A stretch of DNA of 64,000 bases from assembly GCA_029168955.1 (NCBI GenBank), contig JAPDOI010001544.1, forward strand, positions 62,001 to 126,000, read 5' to 3'. Source of the DNA: Aplectana chamaeleonis. Taxonomy: Eukaryota; Nematoda; Chromadorea; Rhabditida; Cosmocercidae. Numbering within the stretch: the first letter of the stretch is position 1; each line of letters opens with the position of its first letter. Under the pieces are notes generated by a model. That model was not told the DNA's origin, searched no databases, and saw only the letters and a program-made list of their open reading frames with translations. Shown in pieces: positions 43,970 to 56,076 of the stretch. The position numbers and the translations under genes are program-made.

Positions 43970-45200
43970 GACATCGTACTAGCAAAAACGATACTCTTTT
44001 TCATGTTTTTGAGTGGGTATATTCTTTGGCTTCAGTCTTCGCGCCTAAAACCACATCCGTTGTTAACTAAATACCACAAACTTCGCGGGCACAAAAGGCA
44101 AATTCCCAGTCGATCATCTAGCACAAGGAACAGAAGCGCCACACAGGCGCAAAAGATACAAAACTGAATGTCCTATATTTTGCGAGATTTCTTGCACTCA
44201 AACACGTGCTTCTGGAAACTCTTTAATTCTGAATACTTTTCAACAATAGAAAGAAAGGGGAATAAACCTGAACCAAAAACCACAAGACCTTTAAAGCCTA
44301 TTACCACTTTTTTGATGTTCTCCAAATTTCCCCACATTTGTGTACCACACCTGACACACCAATGTGGGCGTAAGTGGCTGGAAGTGTAACGTTCTGGAAT
44401 TTTCGAAACATATTTTCTCCGAAATTTGAGCTTTTTGTGCCATTCGGGCTAAATTCTGATACCCCATGAGAATTCTCTCTCAAACCAACAAGAGATAAGT
44501 ATGATACGGTTTTTTCGCGAATCCTAACAAAAATGGCAAAAGAACCGTTCGAAACCACAGACCCTTGCAAAAACCTATTTTGGCGCAACAAGCTCTGGCA
44601 TTGGGCCAAGTTGAGCACAGCTAAGGCAATAAAGGCGAAAAACTGTGAGTGGTTTTCTCCACGTACGATGTCTTTAGGGTCTCCTGGAAGAGTAAGCTAT
44701 GTGTGTGTAATTCTTTCTAAAAAGCTCCCTATATGGACCATTTTGAAAAGTGTTATGACAGTTAAGACAAACAGACCCAAGAATTCTTTCCGCAGTTTTT
44801 TCTACCCAAAGGCAAATTGATTGTCCGGTATTGTGACGAAGTACTTTCTTCTATCATAAAAACATTCCAGTCGGCGAAAGTACCTAACCTCCAAGATGTG
44901 ACGAAGTGCAGCAGCCAAGTCGTAGAAAGAGACCACTACGACTACCCTATTCGCCATTTGCAACGTGAGGTCCTTTATAAACATATCCTCGTCTGTCTTC
45001 ATGGAGAAGTGAATGGCTAGCATCTATAAGATGATTAAAGAAAATGACCCATGCAGACATCAATACTGTGACGCCCACGCTTCTGAGCGTGGCCTCTAGC
45101 TGTGTCCCACATACCACTTTATAAAAACAGGAAAGACATGTGAAGTTCGACGTCTCGGTAAAATTAGCGGGAGGTCAGGAGCCACTGCGGAAGTAAGCAC
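43970..45200. other. Mostly non-coding; no repeat family recognised
   Basis: Open frames at 44168-44389, 44533-44820 and 44817-45020 lack domains. The frame from ATG 44533 reaches a GTGAGT donor at 44647, but nothing upstream or downstream links to it. Confidence 0.25.
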
Positions 45201-46393
45201 TCTTTATTGCCTTTCAGTCATACCGACAGTTATCGTCCCGGAATCGTCCCGGCAATATCTCCTGCCCAGACGATCCCGGGACAGTGTCGGGCGGAGTGGT
45301 TGTTTTTCTTTAACCCCGCCATCCGTCCGCGTTCCGACCGGTAAAAGTATGCCTAAAGAACGGGTGTTGTGACTGACTCTCTTTGAAGAGGAAGCAGACA
45401 TAGTGGCAGCTACACGCTTGATGACTGAATCAGTGGCAGCTGATTCTGGCAGACCCCACTCTAGGTGCATAGCGCTCAACATTCTGGCTCGGACACCCCG
45501 CGCGCCGGGTTGCTGATCCTCCATAGACCTAAATTGTGGAAAGTGGGCTCTGCCACTATTCTGGTAAAAAATGAACCTGTGAGCCATGGTTCCAACATAT
45601 AAAAGTGAAAGATATTAGAGTTGCATGTAGCCTTACCATTATCAGAACTTTTTTAAGGCCAAAATGGAATGTCTGTGGGAGTCGCCTACACAACTGCACC
45701 GTGCACCACAGAAGTATTCCAGCGGGAAGTCAACAGCTAGCTCTGCAGAGTACAGTAAGTCTCCCTGCCTATTTCTTCGAGCAGTTGAGAGTCTACGCCA
45801 ATGCTCTGCCTATGCGCTGGAGCTGAAATTCACAACTAAAAACTCTGAGCATTAGCAAAGGATTCGGCTTCATTGACAGTACAAGTGATTTCAAAATATT
45901 CGAAAAATATATTCGAATTTCGTGGGGAAGTTTCCCAAATTACTTTGCTTGTGCTGGCGCACAAAGAGAAGAGAATACGTGTAGTGTCTTGAGAGCGATC
46001 AGGATGGTTTTCTTGCGATTCGCTTATTTTCCACCGCTTTTTTTGATTTGGTTTCCTTCATTTTGTTTGGCATTTTGTCTAATAACCGATTTCATGATGC
46101 ACCAGTGCGAGTAAACTCTGCAGCTGCACGATGGTTTTTCTCTGCGATCAAATTTGCCGCCCAGAACCTGCCGCGAATATACCGCAAATTCCACCACAAA
46201 GCCAGTCGCGAGCACCTCGGACCCTGCGATTTTCAACCTCCAGTTTCGCGTGGCGTCTGGACCCCGCCGCGAATCTGTTTAACGTGTTCGCAGCTCCAAA
46301 ATGCTTTTGTGTAAACCGTGTTCCAACATAAAGTTCGCCCGAATGAGACTGTCCGCCAACGCGACTGGCGTGCGTATCGAGCAGTCGTCGCAG

Positions 46394-46548
46394 AGGAATT
46401 CTCCAGACTTGTGAATCAATCAGCAGGAGTTTTGAACAAATGCAGCCGTGAGAATGCTGCGGACATGGCACTAATGCAGACCCTGCTGACGAACAGTCTC
46501 ACTTGGACAGACTTCATGCACACGATGCACGAATCTGCGAAATACTAG
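46394..46548 (+). CDS. Candidate terminal exon
   Basis: Acceptor CGTCGCAG, phase 1 (which exon 12 would supply), then 51 codons containing SRLVNQSAGVLNKCSREN and ending at TAG 46548. Amino-acid use looks like protein, but no semaphorin or other motif is present. Upstream sequence to 46393 resembles a MITE family (also 33590-33660 and 47605-47690). Confidence 0.28.
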
Positions 46549-47099
46549 TCTCTGGTGCTACATCATCAGCACATTTGTTAAAAAGTGTAGAGTGAAGTGG
46601 GTTCGGGGAAAAAATAATAAGAAATCTGGAGGTACCATGTCATGCTTCTGATAGGATCCTCCAGATGGCGCAGTAGACTTGCTTTGATTCTGTCAAAAAA
46701 AGACCCTTCATTCATTAGCAGATTGGCGGCGCTGGAAATTAGCTTTGCGAACGGTTTTGTGAAGTCATAGTCCCGCCTTCCAAACCTGCCAGGCCGGTGG
46801 TGCTTTAAAGCCAGGGTTCCCGATCGTCCGATTTTGAGATTATTCCTTCAATCGAGTTATTTGTACAAATTGGAACTGGAATGACGAAAGGAAACCGAGA
46901 AAAACGCACCAGAAGGGCGCGAAATCCTCAATGTCAGCCCGCCTCTTAAGTATCAATGGAACTGTTCGTTGTGACAATGAGATCTTTTGTGGATCCATCT
47001 TTTTCGCAATTCTTCATTCTTTATTGCTCCGTTGTTTCCTTCGGGCCCTAACTATTCTGTTTTGCCGAAAATATTCTTCCATTTTCGATTAGTCCCATT

Positions 47100-47287
47100 T
47101 TTTGCCGGTGATATTACGACATGTTCATCCAACCAGATGTACTGGTCAAGCCATAGAATAATGTCACTGAAATAAGACGAATTAGTGCGTTTCTCGCCGT
47201 TTCTTCGTGATTTTGGTAACGCAGTTGCCAACGCATTGTTTTGAGTGGAAAAATTGGAAACGGAATCATCGTGAACACTGCCTTTAA
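47100..47287 (+). mobile_element. Right-end remnant of a TTAA-flanked element
   Basis: Only ATCATCGTGAACACTGCCT followed by TTAA (47284-47287) is clear, the shared right terminus of families A and B. How far it extends to the left is uncertain. Confidence 0.4.
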
Positions 47288-48042
47288 GCCCGATATTCTT
47301 CGACGACCCGGCAGGTTCGTGGAAGGCTCACGGCGAATTCTGTCAGAGCTGCTCACTATCACTAAATAGATGATCATTCTAGAACTCCGCTTTTATACGG
47401 GTTTGGAACCATGTCCAGGGCGGTGCATGCACCATGATCGCATAGTTCCGCAACCGCACTGTTTGCAATCTATATTAAACTCTGTTCAAAGATTGGAGAG
47501 GAGACTGTCCACTACGTATTCTGGAATAATATCCACTAAGTCAGATGACTACTGGTACGGCTTCAGATGTCTGCAGAACTATGATCGCAAGTACAACCGA
47601 AAAATGCCCCACGACAGCCGCTCGACACGCACGCTGACCGCGTGGCCGGTGCTTTCTCATTCGGACAGACCTCGAAATGTCTTTTCATCTCAAGACAACT
47701 TTACCTTGCTTTCTCCACGGGCAGAATCAACCAGAAATCAAAGAAATTTCTGAGTTTAGTAAAGCGTATATGTAGTCCAACCCCATCGAGAAACATCAAA
47801 AAAATTATTTCTTCATCCTTCAATACATGGACTATTTTCCAATATTAGTTGTTAGTACACACATCTTCCCTCGTACTCTGCAGTATGAGTCGTCAACTCC
47901 AGCGATAACACTCCGTTTATTTCGAGTAAGTCCATGGGCTGGATTTCTGTTCTGTATTGGGACTCGCTTCCGGAGCATTTGCTGAAGAGACTCTGCTTCT
48001 AACAAGATCAAGGTAAGAAACTACATTTGTATTGTCTGCAAA

Positions 48043-48468
48043 CTAGCAGAATAAATGGTCCTTACGCTGCCACAATTTAGCAAAAGCGTCTTTGCTCTGA
48101 TTTCGTAATCTAACGACCATAAAATTTTTTTGCTGCAGGGCTCCAAACGAAGAAAAATCCTCATTGTCACCGCCTCGATAGAAGCCTACACACCAGTTCA
48201 GCACACACTCGTTCATCAAATAGCATGCATTCCAGTATTCAGACGTATTGTTAAGATGAACCGGTGTTAGATGCACGCTACATATTTCATTCCATAGATT
48301 CAAAAGGTTCTCGTGCAGTAGCGCACCCAAGCTTTCATCGCGGCTACCAGCAGTCCACGCAAAATTTTTCGCCGCCTCGGTGTATTTTAGGACCATATAA
48401 GCACATGGAGAAGTGCTATAATGTGCGCAGTAGAAGACGCAGACTGCGTCAGAATACACTAAAACCAA
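48043..48468 (-). other. Unassigned 141-codon open frame, minus strand
   Basis: Balanced composition (NTSEYWNACYLMNEC, VVRLRNQSKDAFAKLWQRKD) makes it look more protein-like than most frames here. No family was recognised, there is no initiator ATG before residue 25, and no splice context was established. Confidence 0.25.
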
Positions 48469-49228
48469 CGAAAGATTCTGCGTCGGCTAAATAAATGTGA
48501 TAAGTTCAATTCCACGCTTTTATAATTTAGACCTTGATATCATCTCATCGTTCCTGCCCCTTCTAGTCTTCCATTGAGTTTAGATTTGTCTTCTGGAAAA
48601 AGACTCCATTCAGGCAATTGTTGAGACTTTGTTGCCGCTAGAGCGGGCTGAGTATGGGCAGGGAACAGGTCTTACGCCACTGTCGCCGAGGGAAGCTTTG
48701 CTCTTGCGCGGCGTTTCGTCATCGCAGAGCTACCCGATATTTGGTTAAGATCGCTGCGACAACTTCGTCTACCACACCTGTCGTAGGCGACTTCGCGCGG
48801 TTGAAGTATAATTATGGTCTTGTTGTACATATAAATGCTCCTCCAATTATAAAAAAAAACAGGCTACTGGGTTATCAGAAACAATCACATTCCGTTGTTT
48901 TTGTGCGCGATAAAGAACCCAGAAGTCTTACATTTAGAATTCGGAGGATATATGAATTCCATATCATATATCATTAGGTATTACATATTGATTGTTATAT
49001 TTGAATGAATGAGCAGTACAAAGTTACTATATAGCTAGTAAATCTGCTTCTGCAGTTTATGCAGTAAATTGTTGTTGTGAGAGAATTGTAAACCTTGTTG
49101 ATTCGTTCTGTACTGCCTTACGGAAGATGCATTAACAAAACACGTTGAGTTGATCTCTAAAATCAACGAATTCCGCCAAAGCAAAGCCTGCTGCGAACCT
49201 TTCCGGGGTGAGATTCTCGATTGAATTG

Positions 49229-49735
49229 AAGGCACAATCCGCTCCAGGAAAATTTTTGCTATCCCTGCCCAGCCGTTGTATGTATGTAACGATTATGTCC
49301 AAAGCGTAATCTTAAATCTTGGAAATAAGCATGAAATTGCGAGGAGCAAGCCGATCACGAAAAGAGCGTTTGGGTCACTCCCAGCGACGGATTTTTAGAA
49401 CCTTTTCCAGTAAAGGCAGACTCGCATTGATTTCCTGTGGTGCACCCCATTTGTTGTTTGTCTACCATTATATTCTAGCTTTCTCCAGTGCAATGTCTTC
49501 GATTGCTGAGTACAACAGGTCTGATACAACTCGTACACCCAGGTAATCATTCTGAAAGTTTTCTGCTTGACATAGAGAATATCATGCGCTGATCACAACG
49601 ATGCCCTTGGAATCGCCTGCAATTTCCCACCGACGGATCTATTACTCTCGGAAACTTCCTCAATTTGAGTGAAGAAGGTATGGTGGATGAGTTGTTCGAG
49701 GGATGTACTTCACGCTATTGAAGGGCAGACTTGGA
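49229..49735 (+). mobile_element. Decayed family C-type MITE
   Basis: GAAGGCACAATCCGCTCC at the left echoes the TTAAAAGCACAGTCC end; 49580-49710 holds CAACGATGCCCTTGGAATCG and GGTGGATGAGTTGTTCGAGG, counterparts of words in 22434-22910. Confidence 0.4.
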
Positions 49736-49837
49736 GGATGGTGGTAACGAGTTCGAACCGCGCAAAGGGCGGGAGAGGAGCGAAGGGCCGTGATTGGAGG
49801 ATACACTGGCTACTAGAGTATATCAAACGAATAAAAA

Positions 49838-50010
49838 TTTTCGAATATTCGAATAAACGAGTTATTCGGAAAATCGACTCTTTCGAATATTCGAGTAAAC
49901 GAATTATTCGAAAAATTGACTTCTCCGAATATTTGAATAAACGAATTATTCGAAAAATTGACATTTCCGGTCATTCGAATAAACGAATTATTCGAAAATT
50001 TGACTCTTCC
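49838..50010 (+). repeat. 42-bp TTCGAA tandem array 1
   Basis: GAATAAACGA(A)TTATTCG recurs at 49851, 49893, 49935 and 49977, exactly 42 bases apart. Because 42 is divisible by three the array is open on both strands and encodes a 14-residue repeat on the plus strand (SNKRIIRKID). Codon use follows the repeat, so no gene is claimed. Confidence 0.8.
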
Positions 50011-50356
50011 TAATAATCGAATTATTCGAATGATTCGGACACACACAATTCGGAAAAATTCGGCCAAAATCGCGAGTATTCGAATAAGAAGTACGGACCG
50101 AGTACGCATAATCAAACCACCGTTCGCGGTAATCTCCTAAGTAACTTTCTTGACCTTTTATATATAGTATTACATAGATCAAAGCTATGCCAATGTACTT
50201 CCAACGAAAAAGACATTCCACATTATATCATAAGAGTATCCAAACTAACATTTACCATCTGTCCTATATGAGTAGTTGTTAAACGAAATCCAAATTCCTC
50301 TCTGGATTTTTTCTAAACAATATCTACAACAGATATCCGAATTTCCTATCAGTTTA

Positions 50357-50559
50357 GGGTGCTATCTGAGCGAGGGAGAGGTAATGTTGCATCTTTGCAC
50401 ATGACCACGCACATTTTTCCGTGCCGCAATCAATTCTTCTGATTTGTGCGGGGGGAGGAAAAACCCGAGTAGGTGCTCAAATTTAGTGCGGCACGATAAA
50501 ATGGGCGGGCCAAGTGCGCCCAGACATAGTGGCTGTCCCCCACCGCTAAGATAGCACCC
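50357..50559. mobile_element. 203-bp MITE with GGGTGCTATCT inverted ends
   Basis: GGGTGCTATCTGAGCG at the left and CGCTAAGATAGCACCC at the right differ at one paired position. The interior also pairs partly (CCGTGCCGCA with TGCGGCACG). It sits between the two TTCGAA arrays. Target duplication not clear. Confidence 0.65.
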
Positions 50560-50984
50560 AGATTTGGTTGGAGACATTTTACCTCTGCAAAAATATAAGG
50601 TGAATGTTTAATAAGAACTGGCTCAAAGCTGCAGCGATTGACCTAAATTCATGGCAATTAAGTATTACGTAATACTCAAGAAGCGTAAGGTAGCCGTTTC
50701 TGGAACATCCCAACTCCGAATCTGTTTGGGACATACTCCATTAGATGAAAAAACAGTATCTGTTACGTCTGCTCACGGAATTCGAATTGCTGAGCGAGAT
50801 ACTCCACCATTGAAGTTTCTGGACTATCTCATGTTTTATATTGGAGTATTCCGATTATATTCAGAACTTTCTACCAGTTTGATCGGGGACATTTCACCTC
50901 TGGACCGCAAAAATGGACATGTGCCGGAGACTCTGCTTCTTATTTTTCTGAAATTATTCGTTTATTCGGCCGAATATTCGAATA

Positions 50985-51245
50985 TTGGGCCGTTCGAATA
51001 TTCGAATAAACGAATTATCTGGAGAAATTGACTTTTCGAATATTCGAATAAACGTGTAATATTCGAAAAAATTGATTCTTTTCCGGAGATATTCGAATAA
51101 ACGAATTATTCGAAAAATTGACTCTTTCGAATATTCGAATAAACGAATTATTCGAAAAATTGACTTTTCTTCGAATAATCGAATTATCTCGAATATTCGA
51201 TTATTCGTTTATTCGGCCGAATATTCGTTTTCCGAATATTCGTTG
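50985..51245 (+). repeat. TTCGAA tandem array 2
   Basis: Repeats the TTCGAATATTCGAATAAACG and TTATTCGAAAAATTGACT words of array 1 in the same orientation with variable spacing, ending with inverted copies (CGATTATTCGTTTATTCGG). Confidence 0.75.
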
Positions 51246-51852
51246 ACATAGTCTACTGGCTACCAAGCGAATCACAGCACTTTTCGCGGTTTGGACACCC
51301 GTGTGACCACCATCCAAATCTCAATGGAGAGAGGGAGGCTCAAAAAGTGAAGAGAGAACGAGGCTATATATTGAAATTCATCGCTCATCTTGCCATTACT
51401 GGAGGCCGATGCATCATCGGAAGTGGCGTGCCAAAGTCGCCCCCTGCTGGTGGCATACCCACGTCAGGGAAAGTGACTCTGGAGAAATTGGCCAATCCGG
51501 ATGGAATACATCTTCGTCTAATCAATTTTTAACGAGAAATTATAATTTGACCATTATAGATTTGTTCCTCAGTTTCTTTCGAAGCGAACGGAGTTATAGA
51601 CGTTTACTAGTGGGTTTGCCGAAGTTGATTGTCATTATGCCCGCCGTACCGTACCTTAGTTCTTGCTTAAAAACCAATGTTGGACCCCGTAATCGTTTTT
51701 AGCGCCCCAAATAACCTGGAGAAATTTCAGGCGGTAGTTTCTATTCTCGGCGCCTCAAGATGTCCACAAGGGGACCCTCTCTATGGTACTTCGGCAAGGT
51801 TTAAGCTATTAATCTATCAATTTGTCGCTATTCCTTTTTCCTGTCCACGAAG

Positions 51853-52058
51853 ACGTCACGCCTGAATTGCATCTCAATGCCGAGACAATCATTCTTCACC
51901 ACACTTATCCATATCTTTCGCCTCCATCCAGGCAGGCAGCAGTTCCGCATGAGGAGTTGGAAGCATTTTTAAAGGTGTTCAACGAAACTGTCTACCGATT
52001 CGATCAAGTGATCGATCCTCGCTCAAGTCTAACCCAGCCCGCTATCCCTCCGAGGTCG
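51853..52058 (+). CDS. Exon-like segment, gene unknown
   Basis: Open frame preceded by a pyrimidine-rich CTTTTTCCTGTCCACGAAG and ended by TCG|GTAAGT. About 68 residues with protein-like composition (ELHLNAETIILHHTYPYLS, HEELEAFLKVFNETVYRF). Phase 1 in, phase 0 out. It could be a downstream exon of the semaphorin transcript or belong to another gene; no family recognised. Confidence 0.4.
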
Positions 52059-52129
52059 GTAAGTTGATACCAGATATATGGGAAGGTAAGAGCTCTGACT
52101 TGTTTTGGAAGGAAGTGCCCACTATAAGG

Positions 52130-52337
52130 GGCATGGAATACCTTCGCGACACACGGTCGCGTCGCTCTGCCTCAGCGACGGCAGCGACCGCCTCCCTGCC
52201 CTTTAAATTTGTCGCTGTCGCAGTGCACTGCTGGCGACAGCGAACAGCGACAGTGGTAGCGACAGACTATGGCACATTTGCAGAATGTCATCGGCTCTCG
52301 CATGACACGTCGCTGCGACCCACACGCGACATCTATT
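52130..52337. repeat. GC-rich GTCGCTGTCGC block
   Basis: TTGTCGCTGTCGCAGTGCAC, GGCGACAGCGAACAGCGACA and CGACACACGGTCGCGTCGC. Same family as part of 30420-31200, interrupted on the right by the mini-mariner. Confidence 0.45.
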
Positions 52338-52338
52338 A

Positions 52339-52878
52339 TTGGGTTGTCCGATTAGTTCTTGCTCGTCGCTTTTAAATCTAAGAAATTAGCGATCGAAATG
52401 AAATTTTTGGTACAATGTTTTGTGTTATTCGAAAGAGAATTTTTCGCTCTACAAGAAAGTCTATTTGGTTTTTTGTTTCGATTAGTTTTTGTTAATTTTT
52501 AGAGCATTTAAATGGAGTTCCAAGTCGACAGAAACGAGCATTTTCGACACCATCTCCTTTTTGCGTTTAACCGAGGTGCCAAAGCCACGGAAGCTGCTAG
52601 AGAGATTTGTGCCGTATACGGAGAGGGTGCCATAGCTGAAAGAACTGCTCGATATTGGTTTGCGAAGTTCAAAAGTGGCAATTTCGAGTCATAACAGTCA
52701 TAACATAACAGGAGCAAGTCATAACATAACATAACATAACAAGTCATAAGTCACACAGAAGCAAGTCATAACAAACAACGGAGGAATACATTATTGATTA
52801 AATTGTTGTTATTTTATGTTTAAAAATAAAGTTATAAAAATTTTAAAAAAAACGGCAAGAACTTATCGGACAACCTGA
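52339..52878 (+). mobile_element. 540-bp mini-mariner
   Basis: Inverted ends TTGGGTTGTCCGATTAGTTC and GAACTTATCGGACAACCTGA, flanked by TA (52337-52338 and 52879-52880). The 5' leader of 173 bases and the start of the transposase are kept; the rest is deleted and replaced in part by a CATAACA/ATAACA repeat (52690-52775). It is related to neither of the other two mariners by its ends. Confidence 0.85.
52512..52694 (+). CDS. Truncated mariner transposase, DNA-binding part only
   Basis: Sixty codons from ATG 52512 to TAA 52694. Residues 8-58 cover both helix-turn-helix motifs of the mariner DNA-binding domain (EAAREICAVYGEGAIAERTA, RYWFAKFKSGNF). It stops before the linker and catalytic domain, so it cannot cut DNA. 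Whether it is expressed is unknown. Confidence 0.7.
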   Translation: MEFQVDRNEHFRHHLLFAFNRGAKATEAAREICAVYGEGAIAERTARYWFAKFKSGNFES

Positions 52879-53029
52879 TACTACGACGGCCGCTGTTGTT
52901 GCTTCCTGATGCGGCTCCCATCACGCTTTGTGTTAGATTGCATGCCTGTCGCTCAATTCAGCGACAAAGTATACCATACCACTAAAGGGCAGTTCCCGAA
53001 TTTTCACCGAAATTCGAAAGGTTCAGGGC

Positions 53030-53650
53030 CTATGGCCACAGCAATGCCCGAAAACTAGTAAAGAGCCCAAATGGCCCCGCACGGCTCAGAACCTTCAAGT
53101 GTAGCGCAATCCCCGCCCACTCCTCCTAAACGGCTACTGGATCAATGCAAACTACGGAAAAAAATTGACTACAAGAAAACATAAGATTATCGAATCATCA
53201 AGCCATTCCCCATTATGCACGGATTGTCACAAATTCGTCCCATTTGAGTATAATATTCTTCTCCGGGAGTCGATTTTTCCTCTGCTAGTTTCGATCGAAA
53301 GCCGTTGAGGGCATTGGGTGGGGACTGCGCTTTACGCAGAAGTTGAGGACCGTGAAGGACTATTTGGGGCTCATTTTTAGCCGTTTTTTTTTTCGATATT
53401 GCTGCTGCCATGAACCCTGCACCCTTCGATCTCCGGAGTAAAATCGTGGACACCGCCTGGTGCTCTGGGTTTGCACGGTTTTGAATGGAAGAAGTGCCCA
53501 GCGCATCCTCAAAACGGATCGATTAACGCCGAGCAACTTCATGTTTAATCCTTTCCACATATACCGTCGGCATGGATCCTAGTGAGACATTGCGTTCCCC
53601 ACGGAAGGTTAGCGCAAAATCGGCGCAGCCACTATTGCATTTTGCCTATC
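53030..53650. other. Non-coding; remnant of satellite-inserted repeat at the right
   Basis: 53570-53640 matches the insertion found at 10335-10480 (GAGACATTGCGTTCCCC). The minus-strand frames at 53187-53560 have no domain. Confidence 0.35.
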
Positions 53651-54099
53651 ACAACCGGAAACACCTCTTATCCAAAAGTCATTCTTTTTAGTTCTCAATA
53701 CTTTTATTTCTTCACTTCGTAAACATGCAATCTACAGGGACAAAATGTGTGAGGTAGAGGTCATGCTGGTAACAACGATACTTAACGTATCAAGTGAGAC
53801 ATTAACAAATCAATGGAAATATAACAATCACGCGTTATCATCACAACAGGCTGGTAGTACCTCTACAAACGTGAAAGAATGCAAATGACTCAAGTGATTT
53901 TTACTCTTCCATGAAGACTACAAATTCGTGTGATATGGAACCACAGCCAGGTACCGCGCCTCCGAAGACGAGCCCTCGCACAACAATATTAAACCTATTC
54001 TCCAAATGTCAATGTTTCCAGTGTGACAAAACCAACCAACTTTAACTGATAACTGCGTTAGAAATTCAATCGCGTAAGACCAGAAACACTTTCTCACAG

Positions 54100-54118
54100 A
54101 TGATGATGATGATGATGA
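54100..54118 (+). repeat. GAT microsatellite
   Basis: Five to six GAT units in a row. Confidence 0.85.
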
Positions 54119-54377
54119 CCTATGGTCCTAACACCTACAGAGATTCAACAACAAAAATCCTGACATGGATTGAGAAGATGGGATTCATCAAATAGATCAA
54201 GCTGGGAAGGAGACATGCACACCTTAGTAAGTTCTTACACAGATCAAAGAAGCTTGTTTCTCCTAAGCGAATCTCGAAGTCCGAATGCGACCCCCGGAAT
54301 GCGTCTTTCCGGTCCGGATTTCGAAAATCGCCTAAGATTCAATCTTATGCAGCACCAGCCTGCAGAAATACAGAGCA

Positions 54378-54621
54378 GGCCATAAACGGCCACGTCTCAC
54401 CGTCGACTGCAAACCACGCGCTGCGCGACCGCACGCGCGTCGGAAGCAGACGGGTTTTGGGCCGCCGCGCGACGAGTTTTGACAGCCGCGTGACGTTTCG
54501 GCGCGCCGCGCGGCGCCCGAAACCACCGCCGCGCGGCGGCCAAACTCGTCTCTGCCGACGCACGTGCGGTCGCGCAGCGCGTGGTACGCAGCCGACGGCA
54601 GACATTGGCCGTTTTATGGCC
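54378..54621. repeat. 244-bp GC-rich palindrome
   Basis: Ends GGCCATAAACGGCCACGTCT and the near-complement of it, with arms of about 110 bases rich in GCGCGCCGCGCGG. The four overlapping open frames on both strands are by-products of this composition. Likely a MITE able to form a strong hairpin. Confidence 0.75.
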
Positions 54622-54860
54622 TGTACACATGTTCGTCAACCTCCTAGCTGAACACGAGTGAATGCAAAAGGCAATTTCCATGACCAGTAAAGACCAAAAA
54701 TAAATTCGTCCAACGCTAGACCGAGATATCAGGATGGTTTAGTTTTCATCTGCTTGACCATTTGTCGCAGCCAGAAAAACCTTGCGGTTAGCATCCCTCG
54801 TCCTAAACCTGACGCAGAATACGCGGGCAATTCAGGAGAGACATAGAACACTATGAGTAG

Positions 54861-55042
54861 ATACCTGCTCGCTTCGGCAAAACTCTTCTCCTCTGTCGAC
54901 GCCGCAGATCGTTGTCCAGAACCCCATTCACCATTCTCCTTCCAAGAGCAGCCTCCATCCTCATACACTTCCTACAAAGAAAATGCAGATTGGATTCGCG
55001 CATATTCCATCAACCCCCTGATTGAGTGCATTAACGGCTTTG
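54861..55042 (+). CDS. Exon-like segment, gene unknown
   Basis: Acceptor-like ATGAGTAG and donor TTTG|GTAAGC bound about 60 residues (ASAKLFSSVDAADRCPEP, ENADWIRAYSINPLIECING). It might instead begin at ATG 54853. The composition is protein-like and the DNA is not repetitive. The residues near the end loosely recall the NNPLIST stretch of semaphorin exon 9, too weak to assign. Confidence 0.4.
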
Positions 55043-55559
55043 GTAAGCAGAGAAACTCTGACTTTCGATATACGATTGAAACAGAGTGCAGCCCGGAGTT
55101 ACCGACAGGGTTCTCGGTAGGGCTAATGCCCATTCATCGCGGAACGGAGGAAACTTCGCTACAAAACAGAGGGTCTTTCTCTGCAGAGAGAAAGAGCAGT
55201 TCCATCTGCAAAAGCGAATAACTGAGGAAGAAAGCTTTCCAACCGTACGAAAGCTGGCCCCTTGTTCAGCAAGAAATAACCCTCGAAGAATGTACTAGAA
55301 TTACAAGAAGTCAAGAAGAATATGAACGATGAATATCTCTACCTTCTTCCAGATTGGCACTGAGCTTTTTGAAGGCACGTCAATAGCCATTTCGGTTGCA
55401 TGTAACGCATCAGTCCTGTGAGGGGAAGCGGTTGCAATAATGACGGACGTTTCACCCACAGTTACCTCCACCTATCCTAAAGCACAAATACGTATATGAA
55501 TAACTCTTGAGCAATCGCCACATACAATTTTTCGCTCCTTAGGAAATGGTCAATACAAA

Positions 55560-55850
55560 AAGTGCTAGAGTGCGAACGCGGTGAGTGCTCATTTAGATGG
55601 ATGTATCGTGGACCAACGTCACATACGAAAGAGGCGGGGCGGGGCGGGGACGGAGTCAGCTGTCATCAGCCGCCCAATGGTCGCGAACGGAGAGGGGCGT
55701 GTCATGCAATTAAAGCCCCGCTATAATCGAGTTTTCGATGAACATGTTATACGTAGAGAGTCGCGCCAGGAATTTTAGTCCAACGCGGTGCGGCGCTCGC
55801 TTTACGCTCGACAACTCGTCCGCGACAGCTGATCATCAACACTACTGATC
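55560..55850. repeat. GC-rich repeat-like patch
   Basis: Includes GGCGGGGCGGGGCGGGGACG and GAGCGCCGCACC-type words; partly palindromic. No coding signal. Confidence 0.3.
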
Positions 55851-56076
55851 CAGAAATTTTCGACGCCACCATATTATTATGAAGTTTTTTTCCGTCTATT
55901 CTAATAAACTGACAAGGGTAACCATTTTGGCGTAGTACGAAATGAGCAAAACGAGGTATGGCCTAATATATCAAAACGTATACATCTGCAGACAGAAGCA
56001 GAAGCGGTCGGTTGGAGATCATGTGCATCCACCTCAATGCGAATCGACTGCTCCCGCTTGATGGGTCGCGGAGTAT

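Noticed and set aside
54345..54681. Overlapping GC-rich frames on both strands
   Set aside because: They lie in a 244-bp palindrome and consist of Arg/Ala/Pro low-complexity sequence.
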